Below are positions 24,546-32,688 of a stretch of 64,000 bases of DNA, piece after piece. The position numbers and the translations under genes are program-made. The DNA comes from Isoptericola sp. AK164 (GTDB lineage Bacteria; Actinomycetota; Actinomycetes; Actinomycetales; Cellulomonadaceae). The notes beneath the pieces are model-generated. The model had not been told where the DNA came from. It did not search any database and was given only the letters and a program-made list of their open reading frames with translations. The stretch is taken from assembly GCF_029643425.1 (NCBI RefSeq), contig NZ_CP119106.1:3162001-3226000 (forward strand), in the 5' to 3' direction. Each line of letters starts with the position of its first letter. Positions within the stretch are counted from its first letter, which is position 1.

Positions 24546-25055
24546 ATGACGGACGAGCATCCCGGCGAGGCGTCGGCACCGGAGACCGCGGAGACCTCAC
24601 CCGCCGCACCGGAGACCTCCCGCATCTCCGAACCGGCCAAGGTCATGCGGATCGGGAGCATGGTCAAGAAGCTCCTCGACGAGGCACGTGCCGCCCCGCT
24701 GGACGCCGCGGCGCGCGGGCGGCTCGCCGAGATCCACGAGAGGTCGCTCACCGAGCTGGAGGACGGGCTCTCGGAGGATCTCGTCGCCGAGCTGCACCGC
24801 ATCACGTTGCCGCTGACCGACCACGACCCGCCGTCGGACGCGGAGCTGCGGGTCGCCCAGGCACAGCTCGTCGGCTGGCTCGAGGGGCTCTTCCACGGCA
24901 TCCAGACCGCGCTGGTCGCCCAGCAGATGGAGGCGCACCACCAGCTCGACCAGATGCGGCGTCAGCTCCCCCGCGGCGCACGCCCCGGACCGGGTCTCGC
25001 GGGCAGGGGGCCGGACGACGGAGACGACGCCGCGTCGCCGGGTCAGTACCTCTGA
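24546..25055 (+). CDS. bpa: bacterial proteasome activator
   Basis: A 169-aa homologue of mycobacterial Bpa/PafE, an ATP-independent ring that opens the 20S proteasome. The central helical core (RISEPAKVMRIGSMVKKLLDEAR, then ELHRITLPL...LRVAQAQLVGWLEGLFHGIQTALVAQQM) matches the family, and the protein ends GQYL, the C-terminal motif that docks in the proteasome alpha-ring pockets. N- and C-terminal tails are disordered. The window contains no proteasome genes, but the intact motif implies this organism has a 20S proteasome. Confidence 0.92.
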   Translation: MTDEHPGEASAPETAETSPAAPETSRISEPAKVMRIGSMVKKLLDEARAAPLDAAARGRLAEIHERSLTELEDGLSEDLVAELHRITLPLTDHDPPSDAELRVAQAQLVGWLEGLFHGIQTALVAQQMEAHHQLDQMRRQLPRGARPGPGLAGRGPDDGDDAASPGQYL

Positions 25056-25064
25056 GCCGACGCC

Positions 25065-25970
25065 CTACTCGCGCCCGGTCGCCGTCATCGCGATGGCTCC
25101 GGACACCAGCACCAGGCCGACGATCTCCGGCCAGCTCGGCAGCTGCCCCAGGACGACGGCGCCGACCACCGTGGCCGTCGCCGGCAGCAGAGCGAGCAGC
25201 ACGGCGAAGGTCGCCGTGCCGATCCGCCGCAGCACCACCTGGTCGAGCACGTACGGCACCACGGACGAGCACACGGCGACCACGAGCAGGAATCCGAGCA
25301 GGCGCAGGTCCGGGACCACCGTGGTGACCGAGCCCGCGAAGAACGGCGCGAACACGACGGCACCGGTCGCCATGCCCACGGCGAGCCCGTCGATCCCCGC
25401 CCCGCCGCCGGCCACGCGCTTGCCGAGCACGATGTACCCCGCCCAGCAGGCAGCGGCGGCGAGCACGGCGACCAGGCCGACCAGCGCGTCGGAGCGGGCC
25501 AGGTCCCCCTCGAGCGTGACGCCGGCGAGCAGGATCACGCCGGCCGCGGCGACGACGATCGCGCCGCGCTCGCGCCAGCCGCGCCCGGTGATCGCGGCCA
25601 CGGCGATGGGACCGGTGAACTCGATCGCCACCGCCACGCCCAGCGGCAGATGGTCGATGCCCACGTAGAAGACGATGTTCATCGCGGCCAGCGCCACGCC
25701 GAACAGCCCGGCGCCGACGAGCTCCTGGCGGGTCCAGCGCCGGCGCCAGGGACGGCGCCAGGCCACCAGGACGACGGCGGCGAGCACGATCCGCCACCAG
25801 CTCACCGTGGGCGCGCCGAGGGTGTCGAAGAGACCGACCGCGACGGCCGCCCCCAGGTAGAGCGTCAGCCCGGAGGCGACGAACAGCAGCGGTGCCGGCA
25901 CACGGTCGGCAAGGCCGCCAGGGGCCGACGGCGGCGAGCCGGGCCGGGCGGGGGAGGTCGCGTCGGGCAC
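25065..25970 (-). CDS. EamA/RhtA-type drug-metabolite transporter
   Basis: A 301-aa membrane protein with about ten hydrophobic segments arranged as two EamA repeats. Characteristic phrases: SWWRIVLAAVVLVAWRR, NIVFYVGIDHLPLGVAVAIEFTGPI (typical of the RhtA threonine/homoserine exporter subgroup) and VVPYVLDQVVLRRIGTATFAVLLALLP. Probably exports amino acids or related metabolites. Its stop lies 9 nt from the bpa stop (convergent). Confidence 0.85.
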   Translation of the reverse strand: MPDATSPARPGSPPSAPGGLADRVPAPLLFVASGLTLYLGAAVAVGLFDTLGAPTVSWWRIVLAAVVLVAWRRPWRRRWTRQELVGAGLFGVALAAMNIVFYVGIDHLPLGVAVAIEFTGPIAVAAITGRGWRERGAIVVAAAGVILLAGVTLEGDLARSDALVGLVAVLAAAACWAGYIVLGKRVAGGGAGIDGLAVGMATGAVVFAPFFAGSVTTVVPDLRLLGFLLVVAVCSSVVPYVLDQVVLRRIGTATFAVLLALLPATATVVGAVVLGQLPSWPEIVGLVLVSGAIAMTATGRE

Positions 25971-26085
25971 GCGGGGAGCCTACGCGGCGCGGTCGTGTCG
26001 CCGCGCGAGGTCCGGCCGCAGCCGCCAGGATGTCACCGAGAGGTTCCGGGACGAGATGTCCATCGACCTGCACGAGGAGCTCGGC

Positions 26086-26499
26086 ATGGGGTTCGGCGAG
26101 GCCGTCACGACCGTCTTCGGCAAGTACGCGACCTTCTCGGGGCGGGCACGCCGCGCGGAGTTCTGGTGGTGGTACCTGTTCGTGCTGCTCGTCAGCATCG
26201 CGCTCTCCGTGATCGCGGCCGCCACGGGTGGCTTCACCCTCGACCCGGACACCGGGATGCCCGAGATCGGCGGCATGTACTTCGTGACGCTCCTGGTCGG
26301 TCTGGCGCTGCTGCTCCCCAACCTGGCGGTGACCGTGCGCCGTCTGCACGACACCGACCGCTCCGGCTTCTGGTGGTTCATCGGCCTGGTCCCCCTGGTC
26401 GGATGGATCATCCTGCTCGTGCTCATGGTGCTGGAGGGAACCACGGGACCGAACCGCTTCGGCCGCGACCCGAGGTACCGGTCCGACCTGCCGAGCTGA
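26086..26499 (+). CDS. DUF805 membrane protein, copy 1
   Basis: A 137-aa four-helix membrane protein of the DUF805 family, function unknown. Family core KYATFSGRARRAEFWWW...NLAVTVRRLHDTDRSGFWWFIGLVPLVG. The start at 26086 (MGFGEAV) is chosen because GAGGAG lies 7 nt upstream and the neighbouring paralogue starts identically; an in-frame ATG at 26056 exists. It is a tandem duplicate of the next gene. Confidence 0.85.
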   Translation: MGFGEAVTTVFGKYATFSGRARRAEFWWWYLFVLLVSIALSVIAAATGGFTLDPDTGMPEIGGMYFVTLLVGLALLLPNLAVTVRRLHDTDRSGFWWFIGLVPLVGWIILLVLMVLEGTTGPNRFGRDPRYRSDLPS

Positions 26500-26642
26500 T
26501 CCGACCTGCCGGGCTGACCAGCGCCGACGACCCGATGTGGAGAAACCCTGATGATCTCCTGGACGTGAGGTGTGCGGTGCCCTAGGTTCGGCACGCGTCG
26601 GCACGCAGGGTGGCGACGATCGACCGTCACGAAAGGCACATC

Positions 26643-27065
26643 ATGGGATTCGGCGAAGCCGTCAAGACCGTCTTCAGCAAGTACGCGACCTTCTCGGGCC
26701 GAGCCCGCCGCTCGGAGTTCTGGTGGTGGGCGCTGTTCCTGTTCCTGGTCAACATCGTGGTCTCGGTCGTCGTCGCCGCCACCGGCGGCTACTCGATCAA
26801 CGCCGAGACGATGATGCCGGAGTTCGGCGCCAGCTACCTGCTCGTCGTCGTCGTCGGCCTCGCGCTCCTCCTGCCCAACCTCGCCGTGACCGTCCGCCGC
26901 CTGCACGACACGGACCGCTCCGGCTTCTGGTGGTTCATCGGCCTCGTGCCGTTCGTCGGCCCCATCGTCCTGCTGGTCTTCATGGTGCTGGAGGGCTCGC
27001 TCGGCCAGAACCGCTTCGGCCCCAGCCCGAAGGGTGCCGCCGCGCCGGTGCAGCACACCGTCTGA
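26643..27065 (+). CDS. DUF805 membrane protein, copy 2
   Basis: A 140-aa paralogue of the preceding gene, nearly identical through the first helix (MGFGEAVKTVFSKYATFSGRARRSEFWWW) and the loop RRLHDTDRSGFWWFIGLVP. Differences cluster in the loop between helices 1 and 2 and at the C-terminus. The ATG at 26643 has GAAAGG about 8 nt upstream. A long hairpin element (27101-27200) follows the stop. Confidence 0.87.
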   Translation: MGFGEAVKTVFSKYATFSGRARRSEFWWWALFLFLVNIVVSVVVAATGGYSINAETMMPEFGASYLLVVVVGLALLLPNLAVTVRRLHDTDRSGFWWFIGLVPFVGPIVLLVFMVLEGSLGQNRFGPSPKGAAAPVQHTV

Positions 27066-27100
27066 GCACCGCCGTCGTCCCGCGCACCGGACCCAGGTCC

Positions 27101-27200
27101 GGCGGGGATGCGCAAGGCCTTCGCGACGTCGTCGTCCCCGAAGTGGAGGCCGCCCTGCGGCCGTGAACGCGACGTCGCGAAGGCCTTGCGCATCCCCGCC
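27101..27200. repeat. 100-bp hairpin element, copy A
   Basis: Perfect 31-bp inverted repeat (27101-27131 with 27170-27200), starting GGCGGGGATGCGCAAGGCC. The interior (27131-27170, read on the minus strand GCGTTCACGG...TCCACTTCGGGGACGAC) contains its own stem GGCCGC/GCGGCC. The interior is 35/40 identical to that of the element at 60291-60390, whose outer arms are unrelated in sequence. It sits between convergent genes and could act as a bidirectional terminator, but the conserved interior implies more. Confidence 0.8.
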
Positions 27201-27211
27201 AGGGACGAGAG

Positions 27212-28165
27212 CTACCCCTTCACCGCCCCCGCCAGCATCCCGCGCACGAAGTAGCGCTGGAGCAGCAGGAACACGATCAGCGGCACGATCATCGAGATGA
27301 ACGCCCCGGCGGTCAGGATGTGCCAGTCACCGCCGCGGGTACCCGCGAGCTCGGCGACGGCCACCGTCAGCGGCCGGTACTCCGGTGCCGCGAAGGTCAG
27401 GCCGACGAGCAGGTCGTTCCAGACCCAGAGGAACTGGAAGATCCCGAACGCCGCGATCGCCGGCACGAGCAGCGGGAACAGCACGCGGAAGAAGATCTTC
27501 ACGTGGCCGGCGCCGTCGACGCGGGCCGCCTCGACGAGCGAGCGCGGGATGTCCTTCATGAAGTTGTGCAGCAGGAACACCGCGAGCGGCAGCGCGAAGA
27601 TCGAGTGGGACAACCACACGGCCCAGAACGACCCGGCCATGCCCCAGTTGTTGTAGTTGGTCAGCAGCGGCACGAGGGTGACCTGGATGGGCACCACCTG
27701 CAGCGCGAAGACCGCCACGAACAGCAGGTTGCGGCCGGGGAACTCGATCCACGCGAACCCGTAGGCAGCCAGCAGCGCGACGGTGATCGGGATGATCACC
27801 GCCGGGATCGTGATGACGAAGGTGTTGATGAACACCTCCGACAGTCCCGTCCCGCTGCCGTAGAGCGCCTGGTCGTAGTTGTCGAGCGTGAACTCCGTCT
27901 CGCCCGTGAAGATACCGGGGATGACGGTCCACCAGCCGCTGCGGCGGATGTCGATCTCCGGCCGGAACGACGTCACGAGCAGCCCGACCGTGGGGATCGT
28001 CCACAGGATCGCCAGGATCACCGCGGTCAGGGAGGCCCACGGCGAGGTCAGACGGCCCTTGGTGGCGATGGCCCGCTTCTCGAGGCGGGTGAGCTTGCGT
28101 TCCTTGACCGGAGCGGTGTCCTCCGTCTCGGGGTTCGTCGTGGGGACGGGCGGCGTCGTACTCAT
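27212..28165 (-). CDS. carbohydrate ABC transporter permease (MalG/AglG-like)
   Basis: A 317-aa inner-membrane permease with a cytoplasmic N-terminal tail and about six transmembrane helices. The EAA coupling motif EAARVDGAGHVKIFFRVLFPLLVP identifies it as a sugar-type permease. The ATG at 28165 overlaps the stop of the partner permease (ATGA) and has GGAGGAG 7 nt upstream. Third gene of a binding protein-permease-permease operon with no ATPase; such systems usually share an MsmK-like ATPase encoded elsewhere. Confidence 0.92.
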   Translation of the reverse strand: MSTTPPVPTTNPETEDTAPVKERKLTRLEKRAIATKGRLTSPWASLTAVILAILWTIPTVGLLVTSFRPEIDIRRSGWWTVIPGIFTGETEFTLDNYDQALYGSGTGLSEVFINTFVITIPAVIIPITVALLAAYGFAWIEFPGRNLLFVAVFALQVVPIQVTLVPLLTNYNNWGMAGSFWAVWLSHSIFALPLAVFLLHNFMKDIPRSLVEAARVDGAGHVKIFFRVLFPLLVPAIAAFGIFQFLWVWNDLLVGLTFAAPEYRPLTVAVAELAGTRGGDWHILTAGAFISMIVPLIVFLLLQRYFVRGMLAGAVKG

Positions 28166-29151
28166 CGAATCTCCTCCGACCTACGCATCTGCCGCACGTT
28201 GTAGGCGACGATCGGCACGACCAGGATGAACAGGACCACGGCGAGCGCAGCGGCCAGTCCCTGGTTGTTCTGGCGGAACGCCTGCGTGTAGAACTCGTTC
28301 GCGATGATCTGGGTGCCGAACTGGCCGCCGGTCATGGTGCGGACGATGTCGAACGCCTTGAGCGTCGTCATGGCGATGGTGGTCAGGACGACGACGAGGG
28401 CCGGCCGGATGCTCGGCACGGTGATGTAGCGGAACATCCCCATCCCGTGCAGCCCGTCGAGGCGAGCCGCCTCGACGATGTCGTCCGGGATGGCCTTGAT
28501 CGCCGCCGCGAGCACCGTCATGGCGAAACCGGTCTGGATCCAGATCATGACGACGATGAGGAACCCGGTGTTCCACGGTTCGCCGATGAGGAACTGCTGG
28601 GGTGGCAGTCCGAGCCAGACCAGCAGCTGGTTGAGCAGACCGATCTGCTCGATGCCCGGCTGGTCGGGCCGGAACTCGTAGACGAAGCCCCAGATGATCG
28701 AGGCGCCGACCATCGAGATCGCCATCGGGATGAAGATCAGCGTCTTGGCGACCTTCTCGAAGCGGGCCCGGTCGACCAGCACCGCGTAGACCAGCCCGAC
28801 GAACGTGCTCACCAGCGGGGCCAGGACCACCCAGGCCGCGGTCACGACGAGCACCTTCTGGAACTGGGCACCGGTGAACATCGTCACGTAGTTGTCGAGA
28901 CCGACGAACTCGGTGGTGGTGCGGTTGAAGAACGAGTTGTAGAGCGTCTCGAGCCCCGGTCGCAGCAGACCGTAGGCGATGAGCAGCAGGGCGGGGCCGA
29001 CGAAACCCACGGCGACCACCCACGACGGGATGCGCTTCGGCCGGTCGACCAGGAACAGGATCAGGCTCATCACCGCGACGAACAGCGCGATGCCGACGCC
29101 CATGACGACGAACTTCTGGGTGACCGTGTCAGGATTCAGCAACCAGTCCAC
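28162..29151 (-). CDS. carbohydrate ABC transporter permease (MalF/AglF-like)
   Basis: A 329-aa permease with about eight hydrophobic segments, including two N-terminal helices before the core. Coupling motif EAARLDGLHGMGMFRYITVPSIRP. The overall pattern, with an N-terminal LNPDTVTQKF segment, resembles AglF of alpha-glucoside/trehalose importers, so an alpha-glucoside substrate is a reasonable guess. Starts with GTG. Separated from the binding-protein gene by a strong hairpin. Confidence 0.9.
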   Translation of the reverse strand: MDWLLNPDTVTQKFVVMGVGIALFVAVMSLILFLVDRPKRIPSWVVAVGFVGPALLLIAYGLLRPGLETLYNSFFNRTTTEFVGLDNYVTMFTGAQFQKVLVVTAAWVVLAPLVSTFVGLVYAVLVDRARFEKVAKTLIFIPMAISMVGASIIWGFVYEFRPDQPGIEQIGLLNQLLVWLGLPPQQFLIGEPWNTGFLIVVMIWIQTGFAMTVLAAAIKAIPDDIVEAARLDGLHGMGMFRYITVPSIRPALVVVLTTIAMTTLKAFDIVRTMTGGQFGTQIIANEFYTQAFRQNNQGLAAALAVVLFILVVPIVAYNVRQMRRSEEIR

Positions 29152-29177
29152 GACATTCTCTCCTCACGGCGTAGGAC

Positions 29178-29216
29178 GGACCGGGTCCGCCGACCGTCTG
29201 TCGGCGGACCCGGTCC
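29178..29216 (-). terminator. intra-operon hairpin between binding protein and permeases
   Basis: Perfect 16-bp stem (GGACCGGGTCCGCCGA / TCGGCGGACCCGGTCC) with a 7-nt loop, just past the binding-protein stop and before the permease genes. Such hairpins stabilise the upstream message or partly terminate it, so the binding protein exceeds the permeases. Confidence 0.75.
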
Positions 29217-29223
29217 AGGGACG

Positions 29224-30621
29224 TCACGGCCAGCTGTTCTCGATCTGGTCGGTGACCTCCTGGGTGGAGGAGCCGGTCACCCAGTTCACCATCCCGGTCC
29301 AGAAGGTCCCGGCACCGACCTCACCGGGCATCAGGTCCGAGCCGTCGAACCGGAACACGGTGTTCTCGTCGGCGAGGATCGCGGCGGCGTCCTGGTCGAA
29401 CTCCGTGGCGAGGTTGCTCACGTCCAGGCCGTTGTTCGCACTGATCCAGCCGCCGTCGGGCGTGGCGATGGCCTTCTGGTTGGCCCAGTCGGCGCTGGCG
29501 AGGTAGGTCTGGAACGCCTGCACCTCCGGGCGGTCCTCGAACGCGAGCACGAACTCCCCGCCGCCCAGCATCGGCTGGGTCTCCCCGTCGCCGGGCAGGT
29601 AGAAGGCGTACACGTCACCGTCCGACCCGACCTCGGTCCCCTCCGGCCACTGCGTGGCGTAGAAGTTGGCCATGCGGTACATCCAGCAGGTGCCGTCCAG
29701 GACACCGACGCCGGCCTGGTCCCACGGCGTGGTGGCGATCGAGTCCACGCCGCCCAGTCCCGCGTTGACGTAGTCCGGGTTCTTGAGGATCTCCCCGGCG
29801 GTGTCGAACGCGTCCACGATCTGAGGGTCGTTGAACGGGATCTCGTGCATGTACCACTGGTCGTACACGTCGGGGCCGGCCGTGCGGAGCACGACGTCCT
29901 CGATCCAGTCCGTACCGGGCCAGCCGGTCGCGTCACCGGACTCGAAGCCCACGCACCACGGCAGGACCTCCTGCTCGGTGGCGATCGTCTCGCTGAGCTC
30001 CATCAGCTCGTCCCAGGTCTCGGGGACCTCGTAGCCGGCGTCGGCGAACATCGCCGGGTTGTACCAGACGAACGACTTCGCGTTCGCGCCCAGCGGGGCG
30101 GCGTAGAAGGTGCCGTCGACCGAGCCGTACTCCTTCCAGTCCTCGCTGAAGTACTCGTCGACGTTGGCCGCGGTCGCCTCCGGAGCCTCCACGACGGCGT
30201 CCGGGAAGTCGGACACGATCGTGTTCAGCAGGCCCGGCTGCGGCATGTAGGCGATGTCGGGCGTGTTCCCCGCCTGGATGCGGACGAGCAGCTGCGCCTC
30301 GAACTCGCGCGAACCCTCGTACTCCACCGTGACCCCGGTGCACTCCTCGAACGCGTCGTAGGAGTTCTCCTGCTGCGTCTGCTCGGGGTCGACGATCGAG
30401 GTGTAGATGCTGACGCTCGTGCCCTCGAGGTCACCGAACTCGTCGTACGCGGCACAGTCGATGTCCGCGGCGGCACCTCCGCCACCGCCCTCGCCCATGT
30501 CGTCGCCGCCACCGCCGTCGTCGTCCCCGCCGCCGCACGCGGCGAGCACGAGGGCGAGACCGGCACCGGCGGCCACCGCCGCCAGCCGTCGGCGTGCGCT
30601 CGTCGTGGTCCTTCGTGTCAT
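29224..30621 (-). CDS. sugar ABC transporter substrate-binding lipoprotein (AglE-like)
   Basis: A 465-aa extracellular solute-binding protein of the carbohydrate class. Lipoprotein signal: basic MTRRTTTSARRR, hydrophobic core, lipobox VLAAC (Cys about 29), then a Gly/Asp-rich linker. Typical binding-protein phrases include VSIYTSIVDPEQTQQ, NTPDIAYMPQPGLL and the C-terminal ANNGLDVSNLATEFDQ. ATG at 30621 follows GGAGGG by 6 nt. Heads the operon; a palindrome in the divergent region (30737-30757) may be the operator of a sugar-responsive repressor. Confidence 0.9.
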   Translation of the reverse strand: MTRRTTTSARRRLAAVAAGAGLALVLAACGGGDDDGGGGDDMGEGGGGGAAADIDCAAYDEFGDLEGTSVSIYTSIVDPEQTQQENSYDAFEECTGVTVEYEGSREFEAQLLVRIQAGNTPDIAYMPQPGLLNTIVSDFPDAVVEAPEATAANVDEYFSEDWKEYGSVDGTFYAAPLGANAKSFVWYNPAMFADAGYEVPETWDELMELSETIATEQEVLPWCVGFESGDATGWPGTDWIEDVVLRTAGPDVYDQWYMHEIPFNDPQIVDAFDTAGEILKNPDYVNAGLGGVDSIATTPWDQAGVGVLDGTCWMYRMANFYATQWPEGTEVGSDGDVYAFYLPGDGETQPMLGGGEFVLAFEDRPEVQAFQTYLASADWANQKAIATPDGGWISANNGLDVSNLATEFDQDAAAILADENTVFRFDGSDLMPGEVGAGTFWTGMVNWVTGSSTQEVTDQIENSWP

Positions 30622-30736
30622 CGCAGACCCTCCACTCCATCGTGTGTGGTCGCCCGGCGGCCGTCCGCCGTCGGACCCGTCCAGGACTTCGACCGGCCGC
30701 CACCGGACACGTCGTTCCTGGTGAAAGTCGACCGCA

Positions 30737-30757
30737 AGGTTTCACGCGGTGCAACCT
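30737..30757. promoter_or_regulatory. putative operator palindrome
   Basis: AGGTTTCAC-GCG-GTGCAACCT, a 9-3-9 inverted repeat with one mismatch, in the divergent region between the sugar-transport operon and map, about 120 nt upstream of both starts. It overlaps a possible minus-strand -35 (TTGCAC), the position expected for a LacI-type repressor site. No regulator gene is adjacent. Confidence 0.4.
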
Positions 30758-30859
30758 CACAGCGTGCACAACTTGATGACGATGCCGTAACGATCAAGAC
30801 GGGGTCGGATCTGTGACACCCTTGAGCCGACACCGTCGGACCGCACCGGAAGGACCACC

Positions 30860-31642
30860 ATGATCGAGCTGAGGACGCCCCGTGAGATCGAGGAGATGCG
30901 TCCTGCCGGCCGGTTCGTCGCCGAGACGCTGCAGGCTGTCCGCGAGGCCGCCGAGCCCGGCGTCAACCTGCTCGAGCTCGACGCCCTGGCGCACCGGCTC
31001 ATCAAGGAGCGCGGTGCCGAGTCCTGCTACATCGACTACCACCCCTCCTTCGGCGCGAGCCCGTTCGGCAAGGTGATCTGCACCTCCGTCAACGACGCCG
31101 TGCTCCACGGGCTCCCGCACGACTACGACCTCGTCGACGGCGACCTGCTCACCCTCGACTTCGCGGTCGCCGTGGACGGCTGGGTCTCGGACTCCGCGAT
31201 GTCCTTCGTCGTCGGGGAGTCGCCGTCCGAGGAGCGCGCCGCCGCGGACGAGAAGCTGATCCGCACCACCGAGGTCGCGCTCGAGGCCGGGATCGCCGCC
31301 GCGCAGCCGGGGAAGAAGGTCGGGGACATCTCCGCCGCGATCGCCGCGGTCGCCCGGGAGGCCGGCTACACGATCAACACCGACTTCGGCGGTCACGGTG
31401 TCGGACGCACGATGCACGGCGACCCGCACGTGCCGAACGACGGCCGCGCCGGCCGAGGCTTCCCGCTGCGTCCCGGGCTCGTCATCGCCATCGAGCCGTG
31501 GTTCCTGGAGACCACCGACGAGATCTACACCGACGACGACGGCTGGACGCTGCGTTCGGTCGACGGCTCGCGCGGGGCGCACAGCGAGCACACGATCGCC
31601 ATCACCGCCGACGGGCCGATCGTCCTCACCGCCCGCGACTGA
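30860..31642 (+). CDS. map: methionine aminopeptidase, type I
   Basis: Removes the initiator methionine from nascent proteins. The 260-aa protein has the complete metal site D100, D111, H179, E212, E243 and the substrate histidine H83 in VLHGLP. Motifs: SVNDAVLHGLP, LLTLDFAVAVDGWVSDSA, GGHGVGRTMHGDPHVPN and HSEHTIAI. The ATG follows GGAAGG by about 6 nt. It stands alone, away from the secY-adk-map cluster where another copy often resides, so it may be a second map gene. Confidence 0.95.
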   Translation: MIELRTPREIEEMRPAGRFVAETLQAVREAAEPGVNLLELDALAHRLIKERGAESCYIDYHPSFGASPFGKVICTSVNDAVLHGLPHDYDLVDGDLLTLDFAVAVDGWVSDSAMSFVVGESPSEERAAADEKLIRTTEVALEAGIAAAQPGKKVGDISAAIAAVAREAGYTINTDFGGHGVGRTMHGDPHVPNDGRAGRGFPLRPGLVIAIEPWFLETTDEIYTDDDGWTLRSVDGSRGAHSEHTIAITADGPIVLTARD

Positions 31643-31655
31643 CCCCGCGCTCCGC

Positions 31656-31882
31656 CGAGGTAGGCAACTTCTCCGCGGGGTAGGCAGAACGAGGACGAGG
31701 TAGGCAACTTCTCGGCGAGGTAGGCAGGTCCCCCTCGGAGGTCCGGCCGCGCAGCCGGACGTTGCCTACCTCGGCCCGACCTTGCCTACCTGGTGGGAAA
31801 GTTGCCTACCTCGCCGAGGTTTTGCCTATCTCGGCCCGACCTTGCCTACCTGGTGGGAAAGTTGCCTACCTCGGCGGGAGGA
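31656..31882. repeat. head-to-head array of 20-bp GGTAGGCA units
   Basis: Forward units GGTAGGCA start at 31659, 31679, 31699 and 31719; reverse units TGCCTACC (one variant TGCCTATC) start at 31763, 31783, 31803, 31823, 31843 and 31863. All spacings within each arm are exactly 20 bp. A hairpin (GTCCGGC/GCCGGAC, 31741-31760) lies between the arms. The first three units on each side are symmetric about 31734.5, with 13-bp complementary blocks. 31763-31822 and 31823-31882 are near-identical 60-bp repeats. The last unit supplies the TAG stop of the HAD gene. Confidence 0.9.
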
Positions 31883-32687
31883 GGGAGCGGAGCACCTCGA
31901 CCGCGCCGTCGTCCTCGATCGGCCCGGTGACCTCGTCCGCGGCCGTCTGCACGGCGTCGTCCGCGTGCCCCATCGCGACGCCGCGGGCCGCCCAGCGCAG
32001 CATCTCGAGGTCGTTGTGCCCGTCGCCGATCGCGACCGTGCGGTGCGGCTGCAGGTGCCGCCGTCGCCGCACCTGCTCGAGCGCCGTCGCCTTGGACACC
32101 CCCAGCGGGGCGAGGTCCATCCAGGCGCTCCACCCCACGGCGTAGGTGACGTCCTCGAGGCCGAGGTGCTCGACCAGCTCGTGGAAGTGCCCCGACGTCG
32201 AGTCCGGCCGGCGCACGATGACACGGGTGACCTCGGTCGACCAGAGGTCCTCCATGGGGACGATGACGTGCTCGCCCTCCAGCTCGCCGTCCGGGAAGTG
32301 CTCCGTCATCCGGAACCCGACGCCGAGGTCCTCGACGGCGTACCGCGCGTCCGGGAGCTGCTCGCGCAGCAGGCGCAGCGCCGGCTCGGGGTCGAACGTC
32401 ACGACGTCCTCGGTGGCCCACCCCTGCGACGACGCCGGGTCCAGCCGGACCGTGACGGCACCGTTCGAGCACACCATCCACCCGGTCTCGATCCCGAGCG
32501 CGGACGCGACCGGGAGCATGGCCAGCAGCGACCGTCCGGAGGCGAGCACGACCTCGTGCCCGGCCTCGCGGACCGCCCCGACGGCCTCGCGCACGGCGTC
32601 GGTGAGGTCGCCGTCGTAGGACAGCAGGGTCCCGTCGATGTCGAGGGCGACGAGCATCGGGCCGTCCGGAGGCAGGGTCCGGGCCAT
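31866..32687 (-). CDS. HAD-superfamily (Cof-type) phosphatase
   Basis: A 273-aa cytoplasmic hydrolase of the Cof/YbiV type. HAD motifs: nucleophile region MLVALDIDGTLLSYDGDLT (DxDGT), motif II LASGRSLL, catalytic Lys in SKATALEQV and motif IV GDGHNDLEML. Members dephosphorylate sugar phosphates or nucleotides; the substrate is unknown. The ATG is 1 nt from the serS stop, so the two are co-transcribed. The stop codon TAG lies inside the last unit of the 20-bp array. Confidence 0.9.
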   Translation of the reverse strand: MARTLPPDGPMLVALDIDGTLLSYDGDLTDAVREAVGAVREAGHEVVLASGRSLLAMLPVASALGIETGWMVCSNGAVTVRLDPASSQGWATEDVVTFDPEPALRLLREQLPDARYAVEDLGVGFRMTEHFPDGELEGEHVIVPMEDLWSTEVTRVIVRRPDSTSGHFHELVEHLGLEDVTYAVGWSAWMDLAPLGVSKATALEQVRRRRHLQPHRTVAIGDGHNDLEMLRWAARGVAMGHADDAVQTAADEVTGPIEDDGAVEVLRSLLPPR

Positions 32688-32688
32688 C

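Noticed and set aside
31656-31882. CRISPR array
   Set aside because: Units are only 20 bp in total with 8-10 bp conserved, arranged head-to-head, and no cas genes are present.
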